In this document: positions 31,158-42,817 of the stretch, piece by piece
Position numbering within the stretch: the first letter of the stretch is position 1
Layout of the letters: every line of letters starts with the position of its first letter
Assembly: GCA_029876055.1 (NCBI GenBank)
Contig: CM056879.1
Location: 2,232,001-2,296,000, forward strand
Direction: 5' to 3'
Source: Madurella fahalii
Lineage: Eukaryota > Ascomycota > Sordariomycetes > Sordariales
DNA: 64,000 nt
The notes under the pieces: generated by a model
Seen by the model: only the letters and a program-made list of their open reading frames with translations
Database searches by the model: none
What the model was told of the DNA's origin: nothing
Translations under genes and position numbers: made by a program

Positions 31158-32636
31158 CTTGAACCTGATTTCGCTTGCCGATCCGAGCCCGTTTGTTGCT
31201 CCTCTCGTCCTCTTTTGCTCCCACGCGTCTACGCCTTCACGCACGCTCTTTCTTCAGGTCGCAGCCCTCCGCTTCCGGATCATCGAACGCAAGCTCGTAC
31301 AGCCGTGTCGAGAAATGTACTGCGAAAGCAGCGGTCGCAATAGCGCAGCGTGCGGGGGGGGGGGGGGGGTTGCTGTTCGCGTTTGGGATCTTCTTGGTTG
31401 GTGCGGCAAACGGCGTCACATTGTCGTGTCGAGCGCTCGGTCGGCAAGAAACTACCACGAGCAAATCGAGTTGCCACAGCTCGCTCCCATATCACTCGCG
31501 CCTGGCCAACAGCAGCTAAACGGGGTAAAAAGACAAAGACGAGTCGGGGGCATAGAATAGACCTCGATGCAGCTACTGCACACGCGACAAGATCGTCATA
31601 ACATGTCGCATGAGCGGGAGATGGCAGAGCTAAAAAGACTGATGTGTGCGCAACTGAGTTCTGCCAATGTGGATTCTGCTTGTTGGGGGCTCCGCGCTGC
31701 ATGTGCATGGCTGCTTGGGTCCTGGCTGCTTCTAAGATCACGGCTAACAATGGGCAAACGCTCCGCTTGCGGAAAATACTGCTGGCGCAGGAACCGCGAT
31801 CTGTCGGTCCAATTGCATTGTATTGGTAAAATCAGGGCAGAGCTACGGGATGTTTTGGACTTCTCGACCGCAACACGGCGCAACTCGCCATCGGTGCCAT
31901 CTGGCATTGGTGTTACAGGGTACAAGAGGCTCAAGAGCTTCGCGGCTCAAGGAGGCCAGCAAAGCTGGCCGGTGCTACGGCCGAGCTCCAGCTCGCTAGC
32001 TGCCGCCTGCTGCGAACGACAGCGACATGGGGTAGAGAGGCTAGCCATATTAAGCAATAGATGGGCAACAAACACGGTGAGGCCTGGGGGAGACAAGGTA
32101 AGAACCTGAAGGAAGACGATAAATGAAGTTATTGGCGGACCGAAGGAATCCGTGTTCATGACATTGGCTGGCATCCCTTTGTCAGGACTTCCTTGGGCTT
32201 TTCGCTTTGCACTTGGAACGAAAGGCCAACAATTGACAGAGAGTAGACAAGCACAGACCATCCAGCCGATCGGGTACCGACCTGCCTGCCTTACCTGATG
32301 AGGCACCTGGGGCCCGGCCTCAGGACCCGCCGCGGGCGGATGCCGGAAAATACAAGAACCGATAAGGCGCCTGATTGGCCAGCCGCCTCGCGCCCATCGA
32401 GCGCAAGGCAGGAGCGTCCTGACGTGGACCAGCGTTGAGGCGCTGTTGCTCCAGCTTCGCTTCCAAAGCCTTCGCTCTTCACACATCCACCAAAAGCTTC
32501 CTGATCAGCCCAACGCGCCGCGCCACGCCCAAGAACCCACCTGCATTCAAAATCGCGTTCAGGCCGGAAGCAGCAGAGCAAAACCACCTCTGATTTCCAA
32601 GAAAAATAAATCGATCTTCCGACGGAACAGACCAAG
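31158..32636. other. Divergent promoter region between CET1 and RPN2
   Basis: 1.48 kb between two essential divergent genes. It holds a G-run of about 17 bases near 31357-31373. Long open frames exist on both strands but show no family motif and look like GC-rich chance frames. Confidence 0.5.
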
Positions 32637-35600
32637 ATGCCCGGCCTCGTCACAGCGACTGGTGTCCTGGCCTTCCTGGCTGACGAGGAGCCGGAGCTCA
32701 AGGTCTTTGCGCTCAAGACGCTCAACGACGACATTGACACCGTTTGGACCGAGGTCGCTGGCGCATTGAGCCAAATGTGTGTTCCCCCAACATGTGCCCC
32801 AACAATGTGCCCCTCATTCTGGTGCTGGGCTGACTTGAGGCACCGTCTAGTGAGGCGTTGTACGAAGACGAGAGCTTCCCTGAGCGCCAGCTCGCTGCCC
32901 TTGTCCTCGCCAAGGTCTACTTCCACCTACAGGCTTACAATGAGAGTATGACCTTTGCGCTCGCCGCGGGTCCGCTGTTCAAGCTCGATGCGCCCGGCGA
33001 GTTTGAGGAGACTATCATCTCCAAGTGCGTCGACCAGTACATCGCGGCCTCGTCGGCACGCCACATACCGGCGAAGCAGTCCAAGAATGACATCTCTCTA
33101 CCGGCTCTTGCGACCACCTTTGGTAGCGGCTCTCTCGATGGGTCGGCGTTGATCTCGCCGACGACCCCATTTTCCCAGTCGACGCTGCCCTCCAAGTCTC
33201 TGCTGTCGCGTGACTCGACCGACAACACCATCTTGGACCCTACCTTCCAGCCGACCAAGGAAGGGCGCTCCGCCTCGGTGGCCCAGATCACCGACACGAA
33301 CACCCGAGCGGCCCTGGAGTCGGTCATCGAGCGGCTGTTCGAAAGCTGCCTCAAGGAGGGCAAGTATCGGCAGGTGATTGGTATCGCCGTCGAAGCAAAG
33401 AATCTGGATGTGCTTCGCAGGGTCATCAAGCGGGCCAGTGAGGAGGGAAAGAACGTAAAGGCCAAGTCGCAGGAAAGCGCCCAGGGTCCGGCCGAGGAAC
33501 TAATGGACTATGCCCTCAGCATATGTATGGACGTCGTGCAGGAACGTGGACTGCGAACCGAGATCTTGCGTTTGATCCTTGATCTCCTCAGCCATGTCCC
33601 GAACCCGGACCTCTTCGCCGTCGCTAAGTGCGTCGTCTATCTCGACGAGGACCAGGAGGCGTCGGAACTGCTGCGGCAAGTCGTTGCGAAGGGTGATCGC
33701 AATGCAGTCACCACCGCCTACCAGATTGCCTTTGACCTCTACGACAACGGTACGCAGGAGTTTTTGGCCAAGGTCGCCAAGTCTCTGCCATCAGGCGAAC
33801 CGCCGAAAAAAGCCGAAGTGGGACAGGAGGGCGAAGGTGCCCCTGAGAGCGAGCCCCTTCTCGAGAATCAGGAGGCGTCTGGCGAGGAAGCTCTCGAGGA
33901 GGAGGAGGCCAAGATATTCCGGAATATCCGATCCATCCTTGATGGGACCACCACGATCAAGTTGAACCTCGAGTTCCTCTACCGCAACAATCGCACGGAT
34001 ATGAGTATCCTCAACAAGGTGCGGGACAGCTTGGAGGGCCGCAGCTCCATCTTCCACACGGCCGTCACATTTTGCAATGCCTTTATGAACGCTGGGACCA
34101 CGCACGACAAGTTCTTTAGGGACAACCTGGAGTGGCTGGGCAAGGCTGTCAACTGGTCCAAGTTCACCGCGACTGCGGCGCTTGGCGTCATTCACCGTGG
34201 CAACCTCTCACAGTCGCGCAAGCTCCTCGAGCCTTATCTCCCTAGGCAAGGGGGCGTCACGAGCGGCTCCATTTTCAGCCAGGGTGGTGCGCTCTACGCC
34301 TATGGCCTGATTCATGCGAATCACGGCGCAGATGCCTTGGACTACCTTCGGACCATGTTCAATGCCGCCGATGAGGAGGTGATCCAGCACGGCGGTGCAC
34401 TTGGTGTCGGCATTGCTGGGATGGCCACGGGCAACGAGCAGATTTTTGATGAGCTTACCAAGGTTTTGTTCGCGGACTCGGCGCTGAACGGCGAGGCCGT
34501 CGGTCTGGCGATGGGGTTGATCATGCTGGGAACAGGGAACGCCAAGGCGCTCGAAACCATGTTTACATATGCGCACGAGACCACCCACGAGAAAATTGTC
34601 CGCGGCTGCGCCATCGGCATGGCGCTCATCATGTTTGGCCGGCAGGAAGGCGCCGATCCGATGATCGAGGGTCTCCTGAACGATCCCGACCCGACCTTGC
34701 GCTACGGCGGTATTCTTACCGTGGCTATGGCTTACTGCGGAACCGGAAGCAACAAAGCCATTCGCAAGCTTCTCCACCTAGCTGTCAGCGACGTGAATGA
34801 CGACGTTCGCCGGATCGCCGTCATGAGTCTTGGCTTTATCCTCTTCAGGAAGCCGGGCAGCGTGCCTCGCATGGTTGAGCTGCTTGCTGAGTCATATAAC
34901 CCGCACGTGCGGTATGGCTCGGCCATGGCGCTGGGTATCTCGTGCGCCGGCACTGGGCTGGACGAGGCCATCGACCTACTCGAGCCCATGATGAAGGACC
35001 CTACTGACTTTGTCCGCCAAGGTGCGCTCATCGCGTTGGCCATGATCATGATCCAACAGAATGAGGTCATGAACCCCAAGGTTGCCGCCATCCGGAAGAC
35101 GCTCAAGAAGGTTGTTGGGGACCGGCATGAAGATGCCATGACTAAGTTCGGTGCGGCACTGGCCCTCGGCATCCTGGATGCTGGCGGCCGTAACTGCTCG
35201 ATCGGCCTGCAGACGCAGACGGGCAACCTCAACATGCCCGGCATTGTCGGCATGGCCGTCTTCACGCAGTACTGGTACTGGTTTCCCTTTACGCATTTCT
35301 TGTCTCTCAGCTTCGCGCCGACGTCGATTATCGGCCTTGACCACGACCTCGAGATGCCCAGCTTCAAGTTCCACTGCGCCACTCGCCCCAGCCTGTTTGA
35401 CTACCCGCCGGAGCAGGAAGTTAAGGCTGAGGAGGGGCCGACGCTGGTCACGACTGCCATCTTGTCCACAACGGCTCAGGCCAAGCGTCGCGCGCAGAAG
35501 AAAGAGCGCGCGCAACGCCGTGAGAGCATGGATATCGATACACCTACCGTCGCCAAGCCAGTCATCCAGGCGGCCGGCGATACCATGGATGTGGACGAAG

Positions 35601-36282
35601 AAAAGAAAGAGGCCAAGGCGGACGAGTCAAAGGAGAAGAAGGAAGGCGAGCCGGCCGAGAAGGAGAGCTCAGCCATCTCCGATTCTAAGAAGAAGGCCGA
35701 GAAGGAGAAGGTGGGCTACGAGATTGAGAACATGTCTCGTGTCCTCCCCGGCCAGCTCAAGTACATCAGCTTCCCGGCTGGACGCTACAAGCCGGTCAAG
35801 AAGGTAAGCCTCTGTTTCGCCACGCTACCTCGTGTGAGCTCTACTAATTATTTTTCCAGCCGACTGGCGGTCCCCTTCTCCTTCTCGATACGCAGCCCGA
35901 GGAGGCCAAGACTCTGATCGAGGAAAAGCTGAAGAAGGTGACTACCGAGCGGGCTCCTGTGGCGGGTGCCAGCACGGGCGCCGGGGCTACGCCGCGCAAC
36001 GCGGCACAGTCACTGCTCTCGAATTGGTCCTCGAGGGGATTGACCGCCGGCAGCAGCATCCGGGAACTCAACGAGCTCTTCCAGCTGACAGCTCGCGGGG
36101 CTGAGGGACGGGCTGCTCGGCAAGGTGAAGGCGGTGACAGCGGGGCTGCGGTGGGCAGTGGTAGTGGTGCGGCTGCAGCGGCTGGCGTGCTTACGGCTAT
36201 CGACGAGGATGCTGAAGGCGACCAGGAGGCTGCTGCGCCTGCAGATTTTGAGTACTTTACGGATGCTGAGGAGGAGGAATAA
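32637..36282 (+). CDS. RPN2: 26S proteasome regulatory subunit Rpn2 (PSMD1)
   Basis: Exons 32637..32776, 32851..35803 and 35860..36282 give 1171 residues, the usual length for filamentous fungi. Rpn2 is the largest non-ATPase base subunit of the 19S cap; it scaffolds the toroid that holds Rpn13 and the lid. Visible features: an N-terminal helical region (LVTATGVLAFLADEEPELKV), a central acidic insert around ASGEEALEEEEAK, and a long run of PC repeats (GGALGVGIAGMATG, RGCAIGMALIMFG, YGSAMALGISCAGTG, GALIALAMIMIQQNE). The toroid ends in the conserved YWYWFPFTHFLSLSF block, followed by a KE-rich linker and a C-terminal domain ending in an acidic tail (DFEYFTDAEEEE). The first intron (74 bp) has a GTGTGT donor and restores SQIEALYEDE. 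Confidence 0.95.
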
Positions 36283-36845
36283 ATGGGCTCCCTGTAGTGT
36301 AGAGTATACCGAATAGATATGTGGGGGTGTATAATAGTGCTGCATGTGTGTCGCAAGAGCATGAGGGGAGTAGATGATGAATGCTAGAGGAGTGCATTTT
36401 GCTGTGTTGGCTGCCTTTGGATGCCTGTTTGTTGAGGTGTTCAGCAAAGACCGTAGAGAGGAATAGCTTGGCGCGCGTGGGATGATCCTGGATCACATGC
36501 AGGGATCGCACCGACGTCATCGGCCATGTCCATTGTTCAATCCAGGTCTGAGAATGAACCTTGACAACATCAACAATTATCACGGTTTGGCTAGACGGAA
36601 GTGAGAGCTTGATTCCGGAGGTTTGCTCTGCCTGTCCGTATCGAGTTTCCCGCAACAAGCAAGGTCGCCGCCGTTTTAATAGGAGTGATTAACAAGTCAC
36701 CTTCTCTCATTCACTGACCACATTTCCTCATTCCATTAAACCCTATCTCATTCCCTCTTATTACTGCCAGTACGAATGACTTTCTTCCCCAGATAGTGCC
36801 CGCCCCCTCGCAAGCGCGCCACGACAGAAGCAAAACAAAAAAAAA
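36283..36845. other. Intergenic, tandem genes
   Basis: Rpn2 3' flank and promoter of the DUF1769 gene. An A-run precedes the ATG at 36846. No further gene is seen. Confidence 0.4.
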
Positions 36846-38107
36846 ATGGCATCCAAATACCTCATCCGCGTAACGGCCGGGCCGAGTTACGACATATCCA
36901 CCCACGTCCAGGTCCCCGTCAACCAAGCCCAGCCGGTCGAGATCAGCAGCGACCTGCTCGACGCCAGCCTCAACGTGCGGGTGCACAACTACCGCGGGCT
37001 GCCGCGCGACGCGCCCGAGACGTCGGTGTACTTTGAGAGGGAGCCGCACAGGTACAATGGGGATCAGTATAGCATTGCGTTGCGGTTTCGGTTGAAGGAT
37101 CCCAGCGGGGGCGGTGAGGGTGAAGGGGAGAGGAATGTAGATGGGGATGAGGATGGGGATGGGGATGGGACGGAGGACGGGCAGAGGAAGGGGAAGAGGG
37201 GTGTATCGGCCGCGGACCTCCAATTTGGCAACGACTTTGACCACCCCATCCGCGACCGCCTTCCGCCCGGGTTCAACACGGCGCTCAACATCGTCAAGTG
37301 GTGGATTGACCCCGGTTTGGACGGGGATGCCTACGCCGACGTGCCGCACTTGTATGGCCCCGCCCTCAGTTCGTTTAATGCGGTTCATGTCGGGGAAGGG
37401 GAGAACGACCCGGAAAAGGGGGGGTTGTGGTTCGAGGAAGGCGGCGATGAAGACGGGATGGCGTGGAGGGACGGCATAGGAGCGCCGAGCGATGCGAAGG
37501 CGAGGATGAAGTGGGCGCTGAGGCAGGACAGCAAGGAGAAGTGGGTTTGGGAGTACGGACGGACGTACGGGGTGGATTTCTTTAACCCGTACATTGACTT
37601 CAACGAGTTTGCGTTACGGTTGCCGGGGTTTAATTTGCCCATCATCAAGTATTGGGATGGACAGGGTCTAAGGTACGTTGACATTCCCCCTCTTTGTCTC
37701 TCTGGATAGTTTTGTGGACGCAACCGCCGCAGTGTGGCAATGAAGACATCTTACACCGGCCCAGGCACCGCCGCAAGCGCTCACACCAGCTCAGATACGT
37801 CCTCCGTAACCGCTCGACTGGTCAGGTTTATCTGGTGGTCCTGTTCACGCTGCACTTGGCTGAGGACGTCAACGAGAACGGCTCGTTAAAGCCCGAGGCG
37901 CTGCAGGCCCTGACCCACGCGTCGGGAGGGCAGGGGAAGGGTGAGCCGCTGCCTGATGTGAAATCGGAATCGGAATCGGGAGACGATGTGGTGGACGTTG
38001 AAGAGACGGGTTTTGAAGAGGAGAGGTCGCTAAACGAGGCGGGGCGCAAGCTATCAGGTGTAGATCTTGACGGAAAAGCCCCGACGAGTGACGATGACAT
38101 CGACTAA
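36846..38107 (+). CDS. DUF1769 family protein
   Basis: Exons 36846..37672 and 37795..38107 give 379 residues; the 122-bp intron has GTACGT and CTCAG ends. The N-terminus (SKYLIRVTAGPSYDISTHVQ, VPVNQAQPVEI) and the block YGVDFFNPYIDFNEFALRLP, IIKYWDGQ, then LRYVLRNRSTGQVYLVVLF mark the fungal DUF1769 family. An acidic DGDEDGDGD insert interrupts residues 90-110, and the C-terminus is acidic and Ser-rich (phosphorylation likely, inferred). Family function is poorly known. No signal peptide or membrane helix is present, so it is probably cytosolic or nuclear. Confidence 0.85.
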
Positions 38108-38288
38108 GACGGGACGCGATGCACTAAGTTCGAAGCGCACCGGTGCCCAGGCCGGGCATGTATTATGAATATACCGGCCGGCAGTATTTCGTATCTATAC
38201 AAGTTCGTTGGCGTCGGCAGTATACAGAGGTTATATGAATAGACAATGTTCATCTAGGGGCGAACAGTAGCCCTGCCCCGGGCGCAAC

Positions 38289-40345
38289 CTAGTCCGTTTC
38301 CAGTTGCTGCCCGGAACGTTAGCACCTCCCCAAGATAAGTAGCCGGATTCTCGACTTACACTCGCAAACCGGCTCCTCGCCCTAATCCTCTCGCCGAAGA
38401 ACATAAGCACCCAGGGCACAATCGTCAAGGCTGTTGCGATACCGCCTAGCAGCGCGCCGGCCTTCGCCTCTCCCAGGTTCTTGTACATGGCTACCGTCAC
38501 AAGCGGGAACGCCCCGCCGAGAGCGTTCCGGCAGAACGACTGGGCCGCGAGCGCTGACGAAGCGTACTTGTGGTACGTATCTGCGAAATAGTTAAAGACG
38601 GCTAGATAGATGCTCATGATGCCCATCGTGGCTAAGACGAGGCCCAATGCCGGGGCGGTCCAGTGTATGCGCGGAAGTGCCGTGAAGCCGAAGACAAAAA
38701 GGCCGATCGGGAGGAGCGTGCCGGTCAGGCAGGTGAAGTACAGGCGAGACTCGGGCGCCTCGGCGGGGAAGCGTCTGCGCAGGTAACGCCAGGCAGTATC
38801 GGCGCCAGAGAGGGTGACATGGCAAGGCCCCGATGACTCGCTAGCTGACTCGTCGGAAATGTCCGCACTGGGAGTGGTGCTGTCCAGAGGTGAAGTGGCC
38901 CATCTAGGGTGTTGCAGTATCCTTTCTTGCCAGATACTGAGGGCGGTTTGGATTACAGTGCCAATGATGATGGGTGCAAAGGCATATCCTGATTCCTCGA
39001 GAGACCAGCCGTACACTTTCTCAAAGACGAAAGGGATCGCGCCAAGGGCGAGATAGAGGATGCTCCACGCGAAGGACACCCAGAGGGAAAAGAAAAAGAC
39101 GACGGGCTCCGTGAAGAGCAGGTGAAACGGCCGCGTGACCGAAATGGTCACCATCTTGCCGAGGGAGGACCTCTCCTCGTCTTCCTTGACCAGCCAGCGG
39201 ATGCGCCTGAGCGTGTCACCTGTAACCACTTGCCGATGAAGGTGTTGCACCGTAGCCTTTTCCTCATGCCCCTCGGCCAAACAAACACAGCTGGGAGTTC
39301 CCTCCCCGCCTCCATCCTCCTCCTCATACCATACCCCATAGAACCCCATCCCCTCCAGTTTCTCATACCACTGATTCAACCTCGCTGCCTTCCTCGACAG
39401 CACAACCGATCCGCGGCTCTCCCGAAAAAACAGCGCCAACGCCACCATCAGTAACCCGCCGACCACCACCTGATGCCAAAAGATCCACTTCCATCTATCA
39501 CCACCTCCATCATCACCACCATCACCACCCCCACCACCACCGCCCCCCAGCCGATGGGCCATAACCGCGCCGACCAAGGGGCCTGCGCCGAGCCCGACCA
39601 GGGCGCTGGCGCTGAAGAGGGCCATGGGGGTGTTGCGGGCGCGGGCGGCCCACATGTCGGCGATGACGCCGCCGACCATGGTGCTGAAGACGCTGGAGCC
39701 GGCGCCGGCGAGGAAGCGGGCGGCGAGGAGGGGCTCGAGGCGGGGGACGAGGGCGCAGGCGGCCTGGGCGGCGACCCAGACGGCGCCGGCGGCCACGAAG
39801 ACGGGGTAGCGGCCGTTCATCTCGCTCAGCGGCGCCAGCACCATGGGCGCCAGCGCGAACCCCACGCAGAACGTCGTCATCCCCCCCGCCACCGCCTCCG
39901 CCGCCACCGGCTGCCCCCCCAGCGACTGCCGCAGCAGCCCCTGCGGCGGCGAGTACGCCCCTGACGCGTACGCCGTCAGAAAGGTCGCTGTGCAGGCGAG
40001 CCCCAGGTGCAGGTTCTTGAGTCGGCTGGGCCACTGCTGTGGGTTGGCGAAGCGGGTCAGGTCTGGGGGCGGGGGAGGAGGAGGAGGAGGAGGAGAAGGA
40101 GAAGCAGCGAGGCCGCTGTGATGGGTAATCTGAGAGGCGAGGAGGATGGTGTTGGCTTGGGGGAGGGCGGTGGAAAAGGTTAGGTACAGGTAGGTGATCT
40201 CGGTGGTGGCGGTCGGGCCGGTGTAAGATGATCGCCTGGGTTCTGTAGCCGGACTAATGGGGAATGGTGGGTATGTGTTGCTCGGGGTGCTTTCGGCGCG
40301 TTGTTGGTCCATCCTCGGAGGCGGATGGGCTCTCGTCTCAGCCAT
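38289..40345 (-). CDS. MFS transporter, DHA1 type (polyamine/drug exporter-like)
   Basis: Exons 38360..40345 and 38289..38306 give 667 residues. The ATG at 40345 (MAETRAHPPP) is chosen because the longer open frame begins at a TTG. The last 53-bp intron (38307..38359, GTAAGT to GGGCAG) leads to the short ending SQLETD. About 12 membrane helices follow a cytosolic Pro-rich N-terminus. NPQQWPSRLKNLHLGLACTA opens helix 1. MFS motif A-like APLSEMNGRYPVFVAA and the C-terminal block NYFADTYHKYASSALAAQSF with CRNALGGAFPLVT are typical of DHA1 fungal transporters of the Tpo/Flr1 group. The N-terminal stretch before helix 1 holds a run of ten prolines, and a His/Gly-rich cytosolic loop (GGGGGGGGDGGDD) is unusual. 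Substrate unknown. Confidence 0.88.
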
Positions 40346-41512
40346 TGTCGTCAACGATCATCTCTCCCAGGCTACGCGGAATAATGGAGAATTGGATATT
40401 TCCTGGAAGGCGCCGTGAGGATTGCGGGATGCCGATATCGCGGGGGCTGACGAGCAGGAAGCGGGGCGAAAGTCAAAACGAGGAAGGTGTCCGGCATAGA
40501 TAAAGCACGCGCTGCAGCACCGGTCGAGCCGGAGGTGCCGGTGTTTGCGAAGAAAGGAATAATATTGATACGGCGTTCTAATTCTTTACCATGACAAACA
40601 TAGCGCGCGTATGGATAATGGAAACCACACCGAGGAGAGAGTGTGGTTCGGACGGAAGAGGCATCTTGGACACCCTCCCGGCTCCCCGACCCGGAAGGGA
40701 ACTTGTATCGCTTACAGCAAGTGCGAAACGTGCATGTGGGTGGTCCGACCATATGTGCTAAGACTCTGCCCGTTGCATCGGATCGAGTTTTGGGGAGAAG
40801 GAGGTCCGTTGGGGGTTGCTCGACGACGAGATATCTCATTTCCTACTCCCCGCCGTCCTCGATCACCTCTACGAGTGGTAGGGACAACAACATCTTGGTT
40901 CTTTCGTCAATCCACCGACGCCCAAATATCCCCGTCTCTTTCCGGGCGCATTTGAGCCACCGAGTTTTGTGAACATGGGTGCCAGGGCAGATAAGAAATG
41001 CAAGGCCCGGACAACATGATTGGCATGAGCCTGTGAAGAGAGAGAGAGAGTCTCGGGCGGATGTCGTCAAAACGCTCTTGGCTGTTGCTTGGTTGCTTCG
41101 CTTGCCCCCACATTTTCCCCAGGCGCTAGTTAAATCCGGTTATTCCCGGGCCCGCACGGGAGGCTGCGCGCTTGGCTCTTCTGCCCGACCAACCATCGCG
41201 CTGCTCTCGCTGAAGAAAGTCCGATTCGACATTCCCTTTCCATGTTCCCATCTCTCACGATTACTGTCCCGGATCAAGCACAACGAGGATTGCACGTTGG
41301 GCGAACAGCCAGCGGCGCAATGCGACACTAAAAGGAAAGAGAGCTTCCATTGCTATGTTTCTTTCGCCATATTTACAAGATACGATTGGCCCCCCCCGCC
41401 GACAGGCATCGTCATTCATGGATCAGATCGTTTACTCCTATCGAGTCAAAAAGGAAACGAGAGATGAACTGCGCATGCCCTGCTCCTCCGCCACCGCCTC
41501 TGCGTCGACCGC
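40346..41512. other. Intergenic, no recognisable gene
   Basis: Promoter side of the DHA1 gene and 3' side of the glucuronoyl esterase gene. No motif-bearing frame. Confidence 0.4.
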
Positions 41513-42706
41513 TTACGATAGCGTCGGCGAGCTGGCGGCCCACGGGGCCCAGGTGTCGAGGGCGACGTTGGAGACGCTGCGCTCGACGGCGCCCGGCGCG
41601 GTGCCGCTGTTGAGCAGGAAGTAGTTGATGTACTGGCTGAGCTCCGAGTTCTGGCCGCTCGGGAACTGGCAGTGGTTGTGGCCGCCAATGAGCGAGAAGC
41701 CCATGTTGTTGGGCACGCCGTAGCTCTTGTAGATGGCGCGGCCGGCCTTCATGCAGCCCGTCGTCGAGACGGGGCCGAGCCAGTCGATGTTATTCTCGAA
41801 CACGGCCAGGCCGCGCGGCACGATCATGGCGGCGAGGAAGTGGTGGTCCTGCGGGATGGTGGTGATGGACCGCACGTACGGGTCAAAGTTGCGCGAGAAC
41901 CACGGGTTCTCGCCAATGATCTGCTGCGCCGTCTGGATGTTGGCGCCCCCCGACTTTTGCTGGTCGCTGATGCGCCAGCAGGCGGCGCCGCCCGCGCCCG
42001 ACTCCTGCGGGATGGTGAGGGCGATGCGGTCGACGAAGGCACCCGTCACGAAGGCGCCCTTGCCGTTGCGCGAGCAGCCCGTCACGCCGAGCCGCTTGGG
42101 GTCGATACCCGACGCCTCGGGCCCAATCTGCTCGAGCGCGTCGACCAGCCGGTCAACACCCCAGGCCCACGCCGTCAGCGAGCCGGCCGAGTGGCTGCTG
42201 CCAAAGAGATCGTAGAACTTGCCGCGGCCGCGCGAGCCACCGCCGGACTGGGCGCCGAACTCGTCGTTGCCGAACGTGATGGTGGCCACGTTGCTGGGGA
42301 TGGGGATCGACGCGCCGCCAATGCCGATGATGGCCGGGAACGGCCCGCTGCCGGACGGCTTCCGGATCGATGGCGAGAACGAGATGCTCTTGCCGCCCAC
42401 CGTCACGCGGATGTTGATCCTGTTGCCGCTCATCGACGCCTCGACGCTGTCCGGGGGGCCCGGGTACGTGCCGAGCTCGTACTGCTGCATGATCTTGCTG
42501 ATCTCGGCCCGTCGGCACTCAAAGTCGGCCTTGGTCGTGATCTTGGTGCCGGCCGCGTTCGTGAACGGGTCGGGAAGCTTGGCCACGTTGACGGTCGGGT
42601 AGCTGTCAGACGTCGAGCACGATTGACGCTCAAAAATCTCGCTGGCGGGCGCCGCTACGGCGAAGGCCGCGCCGGCCACCAGGAGGGCTGAAGCCAAATG
42701 GACCAT
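41513..42706 (-). CDS. Glucuronoyl esterase, CE15 family
   Basis: A single exon of 397 residues, the same length as the well-studied Thermothelomyces enzyme (StGE2). It cleaves the ester between lignin alcohols and 4-O-methyl-glucuronic acid of xylan, outside the cell. A signal peptide of about 18 residues is present (MVHLASALLVAGAAFAVA). Catalytic residues: Ser212 in VTGCSRNGKGAF, Glu235 in TIPQESGAGG and His345 in IGGHNHCQFP, each one position from the numbering known for StGE2 (213, 236, 346). No carbohydrate-binding module is attached. A TATA box lies about 105 bp upstream. The long open frame on the opposite strand is a shadow caused by high GC. Together with the GH115 gene at the left edge it targets the same glucuronate branch. 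Confidence 0.95.
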   Translation of the reverse strand: MVHLASALLVAGAAFAVAAPASEIFERQSCSTSDSYPTVNVAKLPDPFTNAAGTKITTKADFECRRAEISKIMQQYELGTYPGPPDSVEASMSGNRINIRVTVGGKSISFSPSIRKPSGSGPFPAIIGIGGASIPIPSNVATITFGNDEFGAQSGGGSRGRGKFYDLFGSSHSAGSLTAWAWGVDRLVDALEQIGPEASGIDPKRLGVTGCSRNGKGAFVTGAFVDRIALTIPQESGAGGAACWRISDQQKSGGANIQTAQQIIGENPWFSRNFDPYVRSITTIPQDHHFLAAMIVPRGLAVFENNIDWLGPVSTTGCMKAGRAIYKSYGVPNNMGFSLIGGHNHCQFPSGQNSELSQYINYFLLNSGTAPGAVERSVSNVALDTWAPWAASSPTLS

Positions 42707-42810
42707 TTTTTCTTGTTGTTGTGCGGAAGTGAAGCTTTACTGAGCAACGCAGAGCCTGAACACGTCGAGCAAAAGCTAATCCCCCCCCTGACGATCTGCG
42801 CTGCGGCCAC

Positions 42811-42817
42811 TTTTATA
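42811..42817 (-). promoter_or_regulatory. TATA box of the glucuronoyl esterase gene
   Basis: TATAAAA on the minus strand, about 105 bp upstream of the ATG at 42706. Confidence 0.5.

Noticed and set aside
31567..32926. Long frames on both strands in the CET1-RPN2 divergent region
   Set aside because: No signal, domain or splice logic; the region fits a promoter and 5' leader.
33579..35807. Arg/Ser-rich frames inside RPN2 in other phases
   Set aside because: Out-of-phase readings of the well-conserved Rpn2 exon.
41672..42691. 339-codon plus-strand frame opposite the glucuronoyl esterase
   Set aside because: Arg/Ala/Gly-rich and without motifs; it mirrors the high-GC third positions of the esterase gene, whose active-site residues are intact.
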